Source of the DNA: Tetrastigma voinierianum
Lineage: Eukaryota > Streptophyta > Magnoliopsida > Vitales > Vitaceae
Assembly (NCBI GenBank): GCA_016808115.1
Contig: JAEQBH010000897.1
Span: 186,001-250,000, forward strand
Length of the DNA stretch: 64,000 nucleotides
Direction of reading: 5' to 3'
Below, piece after piece: positions 24,401 to 36,680 of the stretch. Below the pieces are notes generated by a model. The model had not been told where the DNA came from, made no database searches, and was given only the letters and a program-made list of their open reading frames with translations. The position numbers and the translations under genes were made by a program. Positions within the stretch are counted from its first letter, which is position 1; each line of letters opens with the position of its first letter.

Positions 24401-26012
24401 GTCTAAGGCTAGTAATTCAGTACGATTGTCTGGTCATAAGTGTCATCATAAGGGTCATATTGCCTCGTTGTCTCAACGTGCATTAGCATTAGATGTTGAA
24501 CAGTATTTTGGAGACCGAGAAGACCAAATTATTGATCCTTTAGGGATTATTCCGTGATGAAGATGGTCCTCATGAAAATTGTGATGAAGATGCGTGTGTT
24601 GGTGTGGTTCGATGTGTGCTATCCACAATCGTGAAACATGATCATCAGCTATGACAGCATTTTTCTTAATAATACCAAGGCGTAGGGAGATAAGAAAATG
24701 TAAGTTAGTGATTGATGGGGTAACCAATGAATGTGGTTTCCTAAGGATGTCGTTAAATTGTTAAACTCGAGAGAACTCATATCCAATCCATTTAGTATAG
24801 TCAGAAACATATCTCATACTTTGTCATTACTCAAAGGTGTTCAGTTCTAGTTCAAATGGGGGATTAAGGATGAAATCTATTGTGAGGCAATTACCCACGG
24901 ATGTTGCCCATGTTCTTTTAGGCCGCCTCTTTGGCTTTATGATCTTAATGTTACCAATTTTGGGTAAAGATAATATTTATTCCTTAAGTACAAGGGTAAG
25001 AACATTATTTTCAGACCTCGTTAAGCCTGAAGTTTGCATTGGTAAACGGACATCTCTAAACTCCTGGGAGCAATTTCCGTATATTTTAAATGTAAACAGC
25101 TTTGAGAGAGAGGGGATTTGAGACTCAGTATGTTCTAGCATTATGGCAAAATAAGTTCCTCTGATTCTTCGATTGCCGATGTTCCTTGGAAGTGAAGAAT
25201 TTGTTGTATTTATTTGCTTGATATGGTGCCTGGCGAGTTACCTAAAGAATCACTACCACCTTTAAGAGACATCCACATGCTATAGATTTAGTTCCGAGTT
25301 TCTGCAACCCGCCTAACCTTCCACATTATAGATGAATCCAAAGAGAGAGATGAGCTTCTCGGGAATAAAAAGTAGAAGAACTTTTAGGAAAGAGGATTTG
25401 TTAGGCATACTTTAGTCCCCAGACAAAGGCGCCTTTGTTGACACTAGAAAGATGGATCTGGAGAATGTGTGGACAGCAGCCACAATAAGATCACGCCAAA
25501 TATCGGCTTCCCATCCTCATTCTCGAGTGGGATGAAAGTTGTGGACCATTAGCTGGTCTCTAGCTGGTTCTCTGCTTGGGGATTTCCGTAGGGTTATCAT
25601 CAAATTGTTAATCAGGAGATGAGTGGAAAACTCGTGATTAAAAACACAAGATGGCTTGTTTGAGCGGTTAGTCACAACCTTTGGTTTGCTCATCAGTTCC
25701 TAGTACTTTCATGAGAGTTTAGTGACCTACGTCCCACAAATTTCCTCATTGGCAAATCCGGTGGTCTACTTTGATGACATATCATCTATAGTCAATCCAA
25801 AGAAGAGCATTTAGCACACCTAAGACGGGTTTTACTCCACTCTTCGCGAGGCCAAGCTTTATGTTAACCCTTAAGAAGTGTTCTTTTATGCAACCACATG
25901 CTTTCAGCTTCTTGCCAGGTCTCGAACATGGCATTTCGAGCCGATCCCGAAAAGGTTAGGAGTTGTTAGGAGTAGCTCCTAACCACAATCATCTGTCAGA
26001 CTGTAGTTTTCA

Positions 26013-26312
26013 ATGGTTTGTAGCTTCTTTTATAGGAGATTTATAAGGGGATTTAGCGCTATTATGGCTCCTATCACTGAATGTTTAATGAATAAGGAGT
26101 TTCAATGGTCTAATGCTTCTAGCCAGGCATTTAAAGAAATCAAGGTCAGAATGACTGAGGCACCAGTTTTGAGATATCCTGATTTGCTTAAAGCTGAGGT
26201 TGCCTGTGATGCATCAAGTGTAGTATTGTGGTGTCTTCGAGTCAAGAAGGTCACCCCAGCTTTCTTTAGTGAAAAACTCAATGATGCTAAAAGACGATAT
26301 TCTGCTATATGA
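26013..26312 (+). pseudogene. Gypsy reverse transcriptase-RNase H junction
   Basis: The clearest coding remnant of the element. It carries FYRRFIRGFSAIMAPITE (end of RT), EFQWSNASSQAFKEIK, APVLRYPD, a CDAS motif and AFFSEKLNDAKRRYS (start of RNase H), all typical of Ty3/gypsy. It is 99 codons, ending at a frameshift just before the YDKEF motif. Confidence 0.85.
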
Positions 26313-28102
26313 TAAAGAGTTTTATGCTATAGTGCAGAAGTCCTATTAAGATTTTATTCATCGACCGAATTTGTGTTGTTTTCTCACCATCAAGCTTTAA
26401 GATATTTAAACCAAAAGAAATTGAATGCTCGACATGCTAAGTAGGTTGAATTTTTGAATGAATATTCTTTTGTGATTAATCATCGCTTCCGGGTGAATGA
26501 AAACAAAGTCGCGATGCACTTACCGATTAACTATTACACTTCTCATCGTATGAGCTCATGTCACGGGTTTGATAGATTGAAAAAATGAGTATTCGCATGT
26601 CCCGACTTTGGTATTATTTATAATGAGGTTAGTAATGGCAACCGTTAAGAGTATCCTCGACTTCCTTGTTGAAAATGGGTATTTGTTTAAAGTGACTAAA
26701 TCAGGCGTATCTCGACATCATTTGGTGGATTTATTAATTTGGGAGATTAATGTGCAAAGTGTTTAGCTGACATTTCTGGAGTGGGATAAAACTATCGTAT
26801 TTGTTGAAAATAGGTCTACCGTCTTCTCGGGGTGCTGGATGTTGCTAAAGATGGGCCAATAATGCGAATATGTCGAGAAGCAAGGCTGGGCGAAACAAAA
26901 CATCGGGGCTTATATACTCCTTTACTCCGTCCCTCATGAACCTTTGGAAAGATGTTAGTATGGACTTTGTTTTTGATCGCTTGTGACTAGCTTAGAGAAC
27001 ATGATTCATTTTATTGCTGGTTTGACGTATTTTCTAAGATTGATGCACATATTTCCACCATGCAAAACAAAACCAATGATGCTTCACATAAGTTGCCAAA
27101 TTATTTTTTAGAGAAATTGTTAAAAACTGTACGGTTTGCCTTCCACCATTGTGTCCGAGTATAGGGATGTGGAAATTTGTTAGCTATTTTGAAACCTTTG
27201 AAATTGTTTACTTACTTCCCCAAATTCTTCTCTCGCTTCTCCTGGGGACCGACGCAACCGGGAGATCACAGCTAATCGTAGTCTGTGTGTAATATGCTTG
27301 TGTGTTTGGTCGTGGGATAAAATGAAGGTGTTTGAGATTTAATTTTTGTCAACAACTCGAGTTTGCTTATAACACCCTGTTAACCGCTCAACTGCAAAAG
27401 TCCTTTCAAATTGTTAGTGGCTACTCACCCCGCACACCTATTGATCTCTGCTCTTTCTTACCACCTCACATGTATCCGAACCTCGTTAAAATCCGCAAAA
27501 CACATCCACACTACATGCCGAGATTAGGTGAAAAATTCTTCAAGTAATGAGGAGTATAAACCCGGCTTCTGATAAAAATTCGAGATCTCAAAGAATTTAA
27601 TGTCGGGTGACTATGTTATGGTTCGTGATTCGTCTCCGCACTCCAAAAACGTCAAAAAAGCACCTCATGTAAGAGCCACGGGCCCTTATTCTGTATCATT
27701 CAGAAATGGGATCTTAATGCATATCTTCTGATTTGCCTAATGACATGGAATATTAGCCCGCTTTCAATGTAAAGAGGACTTGTTACCTGGCGACTTTCGA
27801 GCCTTCTACTTGTCTTCTAGTGTCCGCAGCAGTGAAGCTTAGCAAAGGTGCAACCCACTATGCCTTCATAATTTTCTAAGGAGACGTTGATACTATCCTC
27901 GATGATGAGTTCGTGACTTCTAGAGATGGTGGGTTTCCTGCTTCGCTTCTCGCTGGTCGCAGACGCTTTCCAACCCAACATTCGACTTTTTTTACTTTGA
28001 TATTAAGTGAAGATTGGTGGTTCTCTGCCATTTGATTCTTCGTTGTTGGATTGCTACCTTCCTTTCACTCTTCGAGTCGAAGTTCTTTCAACCCTGAGGG
28101 AA

Positions 28103-28450
28103 TGATGGGGTATGGAGTAGGTCCAGAGGGCCTAAACGAGATATAAGCCCAAGTCCAATGATGAATTGTCATTATTAAATTAATTATTTAAATTTTATTT
28201 TTGGATTTGTATCCGATAGTATTTTTGGATTTATCTATTAGTAATTTTTGGATTTATCTATTAGAATTTTTGGATTTATCCATTATGATTTTTGGGATTA
28301 TCCATTAGGATTTTTGTTTGTGCTTATAAATAGCACCTTATTTTATTGTTTTTGGCAAACTTGATTAATATTGAAAACTTGAGAATTTCATTCCGTTTAT
28401 TTTATTCGCTTTCTTTTTACTTTTATTATTCTTCGTAACCGAGCTACATC
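28103..28450 (+). repeat. Gypsy 3' LTR
   Basis: Starts TGATGGGGTATGG and aligns with 22170-22510 and, reversed, with 22828-23078. The 3' limit is not fixed because similarity fades after TTTTATTATTCT. Confidence 0.7.
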
Positions 28451-28669
28451 ACTGTGATTCCTTAATCCATAGTTGCTCCCTACTGCCTCTGTAAATAGAC
28501 ACGCCCCGTAGGAAAATGCTATTCTTCAGCCCCTATTTCATCACGGATGATATCTGTTCCGGAAGATTTCTAAACCCATGCTTAATTAACATGTCATCTG
28601 CAAGATTTAAAATTAAAAAAGAATAATAATAAAGAAGAAGAAGTCTGGGAGTATTTTTCTCTTGGAGAA

Positions 28670-28829
28670 TGGGGGAGATGTTAGAGTTTGTCTCAAATTT
28701 GTCGTTAGTGAATTTCTTTGTATAGAATATTTAATAGTTGATATATTATTGTATTATTAGACTTTTTTATAAAATATGAAAATATCTCCTCGTGAAATGA
28801 GAAAAGACTTCTTAGTGTGCACAAGAAAA
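28670..28829 (+). other. Polypurine tract and possible solo LTR start
   Basis: AATGGGGGAGA is followed directly by TGTTAGAGTT, the arrangement seen at the start of a copia 3' LTR. No internal domain belonging to it was found, so this may be a fragment or chance. Confidence 0.3.
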
Positions 28830-29623
28830 CACTACAAACAAACTGATACACTCTGCATCTCTGGTACTCATATGTATTATAAAAAATTCCGTCATTTAAT
28901 TTACCTACGAATACCGATAATTATATTTGTAGGTTAGCGTGGCATAGGTAAATAAATTATCTAATGAAAATCAACTAGTAAACATTCTACGGAAATCTGG
29001 CTTCAGAATTGTGAAAAGTGGCAGTGTAAAGTTTAGGAAATCTACAAAATGGGGGACGAAATACCAACAAAATTTTGTGTAATTCAGTTTTGCAGAATTT
29101 ACCTAATGAAGTCCGTCGTATTTTGTTGGTAAGTTTGTAGGTAATCCGTCGGTAATTGGCAACCACTTTTATAGGCATTCCATCGGTAATTTGTTACAAA
29201 TATACTTTGAAGGTATTTTCCGGTCGAACCGTCGACCGGTGAACTTTCCGATCCTGTTCCTCCCCAGAACTATTACCTGACACTGTAATCAATCAAACCG
29301 CCTAAACCGCGGTTGAACCATCAACCTCTCACCCAAAGACTTCTCGGGTTACTAAATCAGCCCAATCACCCCTACGCTTATACAAGCTCAAGCCTTAAAT
29401 ACTCAAAGTCCCTATTATTTTGAGTTGAGGCCTCATTGATCATAATTTATGTAATTCATATATGTGTGGATGTTGTTTATAAAGACCCTGGTTTTTTTAG
29501 CAAACCGATGGGATTGCTATTAGTGTACCAAAATCAAGAAAATCAGATTCAAAGGGCTTTGAACCTCTGAAAACATGGGAGGACTGTACTAGCAAATAAA
29601 CATTCAATGTTAGATAAATTGAA

Positions 29624-29628
<5 letters not shown>

Positions 29629-29656
<28 letters not shown>

Positions 29657-29686
29657 ATGCAGATAGAGAGATATAGCAGAAATATG

Positions 29687-29721
<35 letters not shown>
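29629..29721. repeat. (TA)n microsatellites
   Basis: Two TA runs separated by about 30 bases, inside the CACTA-type element. Confidence 0.9.
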
Positions 29722-29725
<4 letters not shown>

Positions 29726-29910
29726 TTAGAATAAAATAATTAATTTTTAATTCTTTGGATATATTAGTTTAAAACATTAAAATTATTTCATTTTGTAAAA
29801 TTTAAATATTATTATACTTTAATTTATATTTAATAATATCAAGTATTAAAGATAAATATTTCAAAAAAAGTATCAAAGATAAATATTATATGATTTTTTA
29901 ATTTATTTGC

Positions 29911-29914
<4 letters not shown>

Positions 29915-29989
<75 letters not shown>

Positions 29990-29990
29990 T
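29915..29990. repeat. (TA)n microsatellite
   Basis: Long, nearly pure TA run with one TG interruption, inside the CACTA-type element. Confidence 0.9.
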
Positions 29991-30439
29991 ATTAATTTTA
30001 ATAATATATAAATAATATATTTACTACGAATACTTTGTTTCAAGAATTTTTGTAGGGTATTCTGCCTAAGAAATGGTACTAAAAAGTTTGCTCTTATACA
30101 AATAAATTACCTACGTAACACTTCCGCTTAATTTTTCATAGGTATATTCGCTTGAATTGGTATCCAAAAAACATGTCTACATATTAACGAGAAATCACCT
30201 ACGTACTCCGTCGGTACCTTCCGTAGGTATTCCTCACGGTAAATTCCACCTAAAGTCTACGCCTCACATAGCCGAAATTACCTACTGAATACTTTCAGCT
30301 CTGCAATTTTTTATGATCACGGTAAATTATGAGCAAAATGCAGCAAACACATGCTTTGTTCCATCGATATTCCGTCGCTTAAATTACCAAATGCACTTAA
30401 CTGGCTTTAATTTTACAAGAACCGTGAATTTTTGTAGTG

Positions 30440-32411
30440 AGTTATTTCAATATCACTTCATATATTTTTAGTCATGAGAAGGAAGGAAACTTATAAAGGC
30501 GAAGTAAATCATGCTCAGAGTAGAGATGTATGAGGAAAAAAAGGAAAACCGAATAGAGTTAAGGAATTTTAGATTTATAGTATGAATACAATAAGTGAGG
30601 AAAAATTAGATGTTTCGGGAATTGATGGTATGTTGTTCTATGTTTTGTAATATTTTTGTATTCAATATGATTTTATCTCATTTGTAGATAGATGTGATTG
30701 ACTCAAACCACGTTTAAAAAACTCTTAATATATATTTATAAAATCATTTTATATTTATGTTCTTGAATTAATATACATTATCTATATGAAAGCTTCAGTT
30801 AGCTCAACGTTATATGTAACGTTTGTGAAGAAGATTCTCATTAACACTGGACTTTCTTGAAACCTGTTGAGTGTTACTCAACATATATAGGTTAACTCTA
30901 GTTCGCAGCTTCTTGAATCTTGACAAGAAGAGAGTTGACATTGTCTCTCTCAATTAGTTTATCACAATATAGCAAACAGGAACTGAAGAAACAATAGTTT
31001 CATCTGTATTAGATGCCAAGTCTATTCAGACTCATATATATTAGCCTTCAGCTCACCTCCAAAAATATATCATCTTGGTCAATTCATTCACCTGACATGT
31101 CATTCTTGCTCTAACATCAATCATTAGAGAGGTGTAGTCAAGGAACTCAACAAAGTTAACGACCCTTTATAATAAGAGGATCTTATGTCTTTTTCTATTC
31201 AGGTTCATCAATCCACTTAATATTTAGACCGTTGTCCTTTTTATCTAGTATATTAGTGTCATCATGTCTATAAGGAGGCTAAAGAAAATTACCTCTATTA
31301 ATCATCTTACGAAAGATATTGATATTTGAAGTTATTTACTTTTCATATATAAAGTATATACATATATTAAACAAGTTAAGGTAAAAGCTCATTATGGATT
31401 TATGTTTAATTTTAAACATCTATTCATTATGTGGGGTACTCCAAGATAAGCTTGATTTAAAATTTATAAAATAATAATAATAATGCCACTAAAATATTGA
31501 ATTTTGTCAGAAATTTTGTACCTTAATTATGATGATCTTATTCTTAACTTAATCACGCCATGCCTCTTATTTGGATCAATGTTCAAAATACCAATGGTTT
31601 AAAAATCGGATCGGCCCGGTCGGTCGGACCGTCGATCAAAGCCAAAACCGATCCAATTCACGCATCAAAAGCGAAAAGTCTTCACGTTTAAGCAGAACTT
31701 ACAAGCCGTCAAACCCGGCAGATCGGACCGGTGGTGGTCAGGTTTCCTCCCTCTATTTTTGTTTTGTTTTCAAGTTAAAAAGAGTAAAATTCAGTTTTGA
31801 TAGTTTTTGTTGAAACTGATAGTTTTTCAACCTAGTATTAGAAAGTTTATAGGGTTAAAAACATAAATTTAAAAAGATTAGATCTATTATTGTTCAATGA
31901 ATTGAGATATGGGAAGGGGGAATTCTGAGGGGAGCAGCTCTCTGGGTGTCTTTAATCGTGTGATTATTAAGATATTAACAAAAATTATATATTCTTCTTA
32001 ATTAAAGTATATATTTTATATAAATAGAAGTTTCATTTTAATTTTTGTCTCATTTTTCATATATAAACATTATACATATTTTAAATAAATTTTAAAATAC
32101 TTTATTTATATAAAAAGTAATAAATAATATCTTAAATATTATTAATTATATAATACCAAATTTAAATAAAATATAAATATTATCATTTGCATTTCGTCAC
32201 CCGATTCAGCGTGGTTGGTAGTGGTCGAAGCCGATAATATGGCAAGCGGCTTTTAAGTTGATGTCAGTTGATTTTAAAAAAGCATTGTAAAATAGCCAAA
32301 GCGTAGGGAAAAAAAAAAGAGAAAAGGTCAAAGACTTTTTAAGGAGAAATCAGAATGAGCTCTTGATATTATAGGTAAAATAGATTTTGAACGAGGTCCT
32401 AGAACATCAAA
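30440..32411. other. Intergenic, AT-rich with a GC-rich palindromic patch
   Basis: No gene recognised. A patch at about 31605-31740 contains repeated GGTCGG, CGGACCG and GGACCGG words on both strands, similar in style to 29221-29245. These may be terminal fragments of old DNA transposons. Confidence 0.4.
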
Positions 32412-32493
32412 GTGGACGTGCCGGAGTGGTTATCGGGCATGACTAGAAATCATGTGGGCTCTGCTCGCGCAGGTTCGAATCCTGCCGTCCACG
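32412..32493 (+). tRNA. tRNA-Ser (anticodon AGA)
   Basis: 82 bases that fold as a class II tRNA. The acceptor stem GTGGACG pairs with CGTCCAC (32486-32492) and is followed by discriminator G. The anticodon stem CATGA/TCATG encloses the loop CTAGAAA with AGA at 32445-32447. A long variable arm is typical of tRNA-Ser. The B box GGTTCGAATCC (about 32472-32482) and the A box region are intact. A run of T follows at once, serving as the Pol III terminator. CCA is not encoded, as expected for a nuclear gene. It decodes UCU and, with inosine, UCC and UCA. Confidence 0.95.
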
Positions 32494-32507
32494 GTTTTTT
32501 TTTTTTC
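32494..32507 (+). terminator. Pol III T-run terminator
   Basis: A T-run starting within two bases of the tRNA 3' end. Confidence 0.8.
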
Positions 32508-33930
32508 CAATTTTATTTTTTAAAAAGAAAAAAAAATAATAATAATGGAAACCAGATATTTCATGGCCGGTCTGAATGTATATATGTATCCATGGAGCCC
32601 AAAGGAACAAAGCAGCAACAGCAACATGAAAATGTCATAGCCATTGCTGTAACAGAAATGAAAAGTGGAAGGAAAAAGCTGATCACTGTTATGATGCTTG
32701 CTGGGTCATAACTCATAAGTCTGCATGGTGACTGAACCTCCAATCAGAATCGAATACAAAAAGGAAAAAAGCTTCCAAAAACCAGCCATACTTCCACTGA
32801 GACATTACAGACTACCAGTCTCATGCATATGCACATACCCAGTCCAGATTTTGTGCTGCTCTGCCCCTAATCAGCCCCCACCCGTCCCCCTCTCCTTCTC
32901 TTTTTTTTCCTCCCCGTCTTTTTTTTTTTTCACAATTTTTGAAGCATTCCAGAAGGATTTATTCACTCCCATAAACAGAAAACAGTAAGACAGTGTCTCT
33001 TACTAGGGTTTTGAGCTTTGTAGTAAAAGCTTCTTTCTTAATTCTCTCTAAACCCTGAAACCTAGCTGTGGGGGTTGTTTATAACTTTATATACATCGAT
33101 CTCTCCAAGAAAAACTTCTTACTAATCTGTTCAAAGAGAGACTTTCTCCAGGGTGGTCTTCTGTCCAATCTGCATAACAGTTTATGGATTCTAGGCTTCA
33201 CCTCTTTTCCAAATTAGGTTATCGGCAGCACCGTATCTTTATTCAAAAAGGGCATAAATTGAATAGGGGCATGTAAGAATCTAAAAGAGTACTGTTTCCA
33301 TCTATGAAGAAACCTGTATATAGGCTCCTAACTTTGCATTAATTAATTACAGAGAGAGAGATAATGAAGCACCCAAGACCAAGAAAGGGAAACTGAAGCA
33401 AGGAGAAAATCATAATGGGGTTTCCTAACTCTTTCCAACATCGGTTTTGTATCTATGATGGATCTGATATTATCTTCATGAAATTATAAGCCTGCTACCT
33501 GTTTCATGTGGAGACATGCAAGTCATTTAGGTTTTGTACTAAAAGCATGTATAAAAAAAATCAACAAACAAATGATCAAACAACATTAGCACATTAATTT
33601 TATGTGACATAAAAAGTGGTTGGAATTATAGTACATATCTATCCAGAGTCATAACAGATTCAAAAGAACAATATGGATTAAATGAAATAAGGCAAGATCA
33701 TAAAAGTAACTCACTGACACAATCAGAGAGAGATAGAGAGAAAGAGAGATTTTGCAAGAATCAGAATATATGTATTGGTCAATTTGGGTAGGGGTATTAG
33801 CTTTTGACAAGAAAATGGTAATGATAAAGCTGTGAAGTTGGGTTCTGGATCACATGCATTACACACAAAAATGAAAGCATGATAAAAACATAAAAGCAAA
33901 AACAACAAAAACAGATCCTCCTTTTGGCTT
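32508..33930. other. Intergenic between the tRNA and SPL/NZZ genes
   Basis: Pyrimidine tracts near 32880-32935, but no gene recognised. The part next to 33930 is the likely 3' UTR of the SPL/NZZ-like gene on the minus strand. Confidence 0.45.
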
Positions 33931-35350
33931 CTAATATGGAAGCTTCAGGGACAAATCCTTTTAAGATTAGAAGCATTCCTACTCCTAGTAGTAGCAGCTA
34001 CCATGATTGGTATTTACAACAAGACCTTTTCCCACCACCCCCTTCCTCCGCCAACCACTGAAGTTAGGCTTCCTTTCCCCGGAAAAACTCATACTCCATA
34101 AAAACACTTCCATTCACAGAGTTTCCCTTCCTATGAACTGCAACAACCTCCGCATCCTACAACATCAACGATAAACAGATTATTTAATCAATAGAAATTA
34201 CCCACAAAAAGATTGCTTAATCAAATTGTTGAAATTTTTCTAAACGAGCTTCATAAGAAAGCCATTCAACCATTCACCTCACTGTGGTTGTGACAAGCGT
34301 AACTACCAGTCATGGGTGGTGGTCTACGACCGAAATCTCGGCTCTTGTCATTCCCAATATCCAGTCCCAGAAAATCAAAGCCGTTGATGGGCTGTGTGAT
34401 CCCTGCATACTTCTCTCTCTCTTCCTCCACTAAACCCTAAACTGTCACCATTCCTTCTCATCTTCTGCAAAAGAATAACGAATCCCTAACTAAAGAAACA
34501 ATAGATGTGGAAGTATAAGGAAGAGGAAATGGCTTAAACTCCAATTCTCTTGTTTGGTTGCTGAGAAAATGTAGGAGTTAGGATCTTAAACTTTTGAGTA
34601 TTGAGATTTGAAACCCAACAAAAAAATAAAAAATAAAAAATAAAAAAAAAAACTGAAAACTCAATTGAACCTAGTATACTTTTTGGGTTAGCTGTGTTTT
34701 TCTGTTTTGTATTTTCTCATGGAACCCAAGGAACGAATACCATAAAATATAAGATTGAAAAGATATTTTCCTGTCTTTTCCGCGTTTTCTCGACTTGTAA
34801 ACTTAGGTATGAAGTATGACCACCAGCATTAGTCATCACCTTGAAGCAGACATCACAGCGATCAAAACACAATCCATATTGGCATTGAAGAGAGCTCTCT
34901 CGAGGCCTCCGGTAAAGTCCCCACAGCTCCACCATTTCTGTACGGATCCACCACTCTGAAACCGCCGCCGCCACTAAACCCATGAACCGCACCACCCCCA
35001 AGCCTCGGAACCGAGCCCGGATGCACCGGACTACTGGGCGGCGCCGGAGGCTGCTCCGGAAACTGAAAGGGAATCTGATACCGAAAATGACCAGGAAAAC
35101 TCATTGATTGGAGATGGTTGATCCCGGTCATCTGCTTCCACTCTTCGTACCTCAACCTCTCCAACTGGGCCACGCCCATTCCTCTCTGGGGCTGCTTCTT
35201 CTGCGCCGTAGCAGCTGATTTGGGTGTCTTTCTTGCCCTCGATGATCTGGGGTTATCTGGTTTGGATTCTACAGTACACTCATAACGGTTGGTTGAGTAT
35301 TCCGGCACGGTGGGTTCTGCGGAAGCCATGAGAAATAGTGAAGTCGCCAT
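33931..35350 (-). CDS. SPL: SPOROCYTELESS/NOZZLE orthologue, frame-disrupted
   Basis: SPL/NZZ is a nuclear adaptor that recruits TOPLESS co-repressors through EAR motifs, restrains TCP factors, and is needed for sporocyte and ovule formation. Three exons fit: 34840-35350, 34278-34464 and 33931-34156, with donors GTGATG and GTGAAT and acceptors TTGCAG and TTGTAG. The ATG at 35350 gives MATSLFLMAS, the family N-terminus. The SPL motif QPQRGMGVAQLERLRYEEW is intact. LCFDRCDVCFK ends exon 1, FDFLGLDIG sits in exon 2, and EYEFF plus a C-terminal DLSLKL EAR motif (about 33941-33958) lie in exon 3. Three exons and about 307 codons match the Arabidopsis gene (three exons, 314 residues). Breaks: a shift before QYGLCF (about 34890), another in a GA run of exon 2 (about 34385-34395), and at least one in exon 3 after EYEFF. 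These are real decay or assembly errors; I cannot tell which. Confidence 0.8.
34616..34652. repeat. A-rich TAAAAAA short repeat in SPL/NZZ intron 1
   Basis: Runs of A with regularly spaced T, about seven-base units, within the intron between exons 1 and 2. Confidence 0.7.
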
Positions 35351-36660
35351 TGAAACTGTGCTTAATTTCTCTGGGTCTTGCAGAGAAAGAAAGAAAGGTA
35401 GAGTTCTAGCCAGAGGTTTGGTATTTATACAGAGAGATAGAGCTCTCAGTTGCCATTGATGCACACTTTTTTCTTTCCTGATTTTTTTTTCTCATTTTTT
35501 ATTTTCAAAACAAATAAATTATTCAAAAAGAAAATTCCCCACACTTGCTCAGTAAGCCATAGAGCATAATTATCTTATAAAAAATAGAGATGAAGAAAAA
35601 AAGGAACATTCATTTTGATGATCATTAGGGATATGGTGTTATGGTGGGGGTACACAACATTTGAAAAGTCTGTTGCAATCATATAGACTAAGATTTAGTC
35701 AAGAGAAGATGTGATTCCCCTATCCCTGGCCCTGTATTCAATCCAGTTCTATTTGGAAACACCCCCAGCACTTTAAAATCCCCATCAGTCCCATGTGCTA
35801 CCTTCCATTTAAGGAATATGTATGTACCATATAATATAAGAAAAAACAAAAATTAAAAAAGCTCATTAATTTTTAAATTTCCTCCCTTATTAATTTTAAA
35901 AGTAGTGACATGTTTGTCACATAGTCACTACCCCCCACATGTTTTAGACACAGATTGTTTTCCTTCAATATGAATCTGTTTGAGAAATCAGATAACTCTT
36001 AATAGTAAAATTATTTTAATTTTGTATTAAGAAAAGCTATGTGAAATAAAGCTTGATTATTACAAAAGTAATAAATAGCACTAAAATATACAAAATCTAT
36101 TGAAACTTTCAATGAGTGTTAAATGATACTAAAAACTATCTTTGATTATCCTTGTCACTAATTATTTAATATGTTATTTCATCCACAAATCTTTTTTTTT
36201 TTTTTTGAATAAATTTCATCTACAAATCTAATAAACTAACACCATCTATGATTGTAATTCTTTTAGGTGATTTAATTTTAGATAACATTAAATAAAAAAT
36301 GTATAACCTCCTCATTTAATGTTTGAGTATGAAATAATTTGATCTTTTTAGTAATGAAATGCGCGTTGAAATATTAGGGAATTCAGAAAGTGGATTGAGC
36401 CCATAAAGCAATAGCCGCTATAATTGCATCGCATGCCTTCTAAGATGGAAACAAAGAGGAACCCAATAGGAAAAAGGCCATCAGAAGGGTCAGTCAATGC
36501 CGTCGAAGCCAAAAAGATTTGAGAAATCAAACCGCGTGAACAACCAACGCCACTCGGGTGCCGGCGGGTGATATATACATATTACAGCTCAGCAGGAGCG
36601 GTGACGTCGATTTTCGAGGATTAGAAAGGAATCTCTGAATGCAATCGAGTTTTGTTTGGT

Positions 36661-36680
36661 GGGGGCGGGCAGGGAGGGGG
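36661..36680 (+). other. Predicted G-quadruplex motif
   Basis: Four G-runs of three or more with loops of 1, 2 and 1 base fit the canonical G4 pattern. It sits in a short GC-rich island inside AT-rich DNA. Confidence 0.6.

Larger units (their letters stand above)
22170..28600 (+). mobile_element. Decayed Ty3/gypsy LTR retrotransposon
   Basis: LTR-like copies at about 22170-22510 and 28103-28450 share AAACGAGATA, GGATTTATC repeats, CTTATAAATAGCACCTTA and TTGAGAATTTCATTC. Between them, in plus orientation, are a gag-like start at 23160, gag similarity near 23850-24100, an RT to RNase H segment at 26013-26312, integrase-like sequence about 26600-27400 and a GDYVMVRDS-type tail near 27605. RT before integrase is the Ty3/gypsy order. 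A purine-rich CTGAGGGAA precedes the 3' LTR at 28103. Reading frames are broken every few dozen codons. The 5' end is abnormal, with an additional inverted LTR copy, so the left boundary is approximate. The right boundary is uncertain beyond 28450. Confidence 0.75.
28830..30439. mobile_element. Non-autonomous CACTA-type DNA transposon
   Basis: Begins CACTACAAA (28830) and ends TTTTTGTAGTG (30439), matching inverted CACTA termini. Both subterminal regions are packed with short motifs in both orientations such as TTACCTACG, CCGTCGGTA, GTAGGTAA and CCGTAGGTATTC, as expected for transposase-binding arrays. The middle holds TA microsatellites and no transposase frame. A 3-base target duplication is not evident (AAA versus AGT). 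The size (1.6 kb) fits a deletion derivative. Confidence 0.65.

Noticed and set aside
5441..29990. TA runs as possible replication origin or matrix-attachment signals
   Set aside because: They are plain microsatellites; nothing in the sequence supports a specific function.
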